Of a stretch of 64,000 bases of DNA, positions 63,924 through 64,000 are shown piece after piece (the first letter of the stretch is position 1; every line of letters begins with the position of its first letter). The stretch comes from Primorskyibacter flagellatus (GTDB lineage: Bacteria > Pseudomonadota > Alphaproteobacteria > Rhodobacterales > Rhodobacteraceae), in NCBI RefSeq assembly GCF_900176485.1, contig NZ_FWYD01000013.1, positions 1 to 64,000 on the forward strand, in the 5' to 3' direction. Made by a program: the position numbers and the translations under genes. The notes beneath the pieces were generated by a model. The model searched no databases. It was not told the DNA's origin and worked only from the letters and a program-made list of their open reading frames with translations.

Positions 63924-64000
63924 CTATGTGCGCAGGTCTCTGGCAGCGACCAGCAGAGACGCCAACACCATGAGTGAGATCAATCCGAATCCGACTGTGA
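63924..64000 (-). CDS. possible C-terminal end of a membrane protein, cut by window
   Basis: On the minus strand the last 77 bases read as 24 residues ending at a TAG: VGFGLISLMVLASLLVAARDLRT, a hydrophobic segment followed by a charged tail, as at the end of a transporter. The rest lies beyond the window. An alternative plus-strand start (ATG at 63970, MSEINPNPTV) also runs off the edge with a poor ribosome site. Low confidence either way. Confidence 0.3.
   Translation of the reverse strand, partial: TVGFGLISLMVLASLLVAARDLRT

Noticed and set aside
1-64000. CRISPR arrays, tRNA, rRNA and insertion sequences
   Set aside because: No regularly spaced repeats, no cloverleaf-like or rRNA-like stretches, and no transposase-like protein were seen.

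Overview
The window looks like part of an extrachromosomal replicon (plasmid or chromid) of a Rhodobacteraceae-type alphaproteobacterium. Supporting signs are GC-rich coding with strong third-position GC, TRAP and TAXI-TRAP transporters, a fused NarK1-NarK2 nitrate transporter ahead of narGHJI, DUF1127 protein, and a Rep_3-like initiator divergent from parAB with a ccdAB pair. No rRNA, tRNA, CRISPR array or insertion sequence was seen.

Layout. 1-890: no supported gene. 891-4391: stress-type small genes (MscS channel, two Rnk/GreA-like regulators, a DUF1127 protein, one unknown). 4582-10630 (minus): TetR regulator with a 31-bp palindromic operator, a double SpoIIAA/STAS-like protein, and an RND adaptor and pump. 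11067-13897 (plus): DctPQM TRAP transporter. 14020-16682: phytanoyl-CoA dioxygenase-like protein (minus), then a Dabb protein overlapping pabB (plus). 16826-20228: TAXI solute-binding protein, DUF1850 protein and fused TRAP permease. 20328-21304: two unknown membrane-anchored proteins. 21363-23666 (minus): APC permease with three small membrane proteins, one only 55 aa. 24252-24869: a beta-carbonic anhydrase with Asn in place of the active-site Asp. 24942-36246: nitrate respiration block, ppiC-like, narI, narJ, narH, narG, narK (all minus), and a divergent Crp/Fnr regulator (NarR-like), with two FNR-type boxes in the shared promoter region. 36421-38118: MgtE and an MliC-like protein. 38352-42619: second RND system. 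42813-47710: replication initiator, 600-bp origin-like region with palindromes, parA, parB, ccdA, ccdB.

47866-63777 (all minus) is a LacI-controlled catabolic island: Gfo/Idh/MocA oxidoreductase, CoA-transferase, enoyl-CoA hydratase-like protein, aldehyde dehydrogenase, CUT1 sugar-type ABC importer (binding protein, two permeases, ATPase), two different GMC oxidoreductases, a Dabb protein, the LacI regulator, and a large fumarate-reductase-like flavoprotein. The palindrome TGGAACGTTCCA occurs twice, 20 bp apart, in front of the first gene and once in front of the last, so a local LacI regulon can be read directly from the sequence. The substrate is not identified. The enzymes suggest import of a sugar-like or glycosidic compound, oxidation of alcohol groups to aldehyde and acid, then CoA activation.

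Most promising for follow-up: the LacI island, the permease with three micro-membrane proteins, the Asp-to-Asn carbonic anhydrase, and the TetR/STAS/RND operon.
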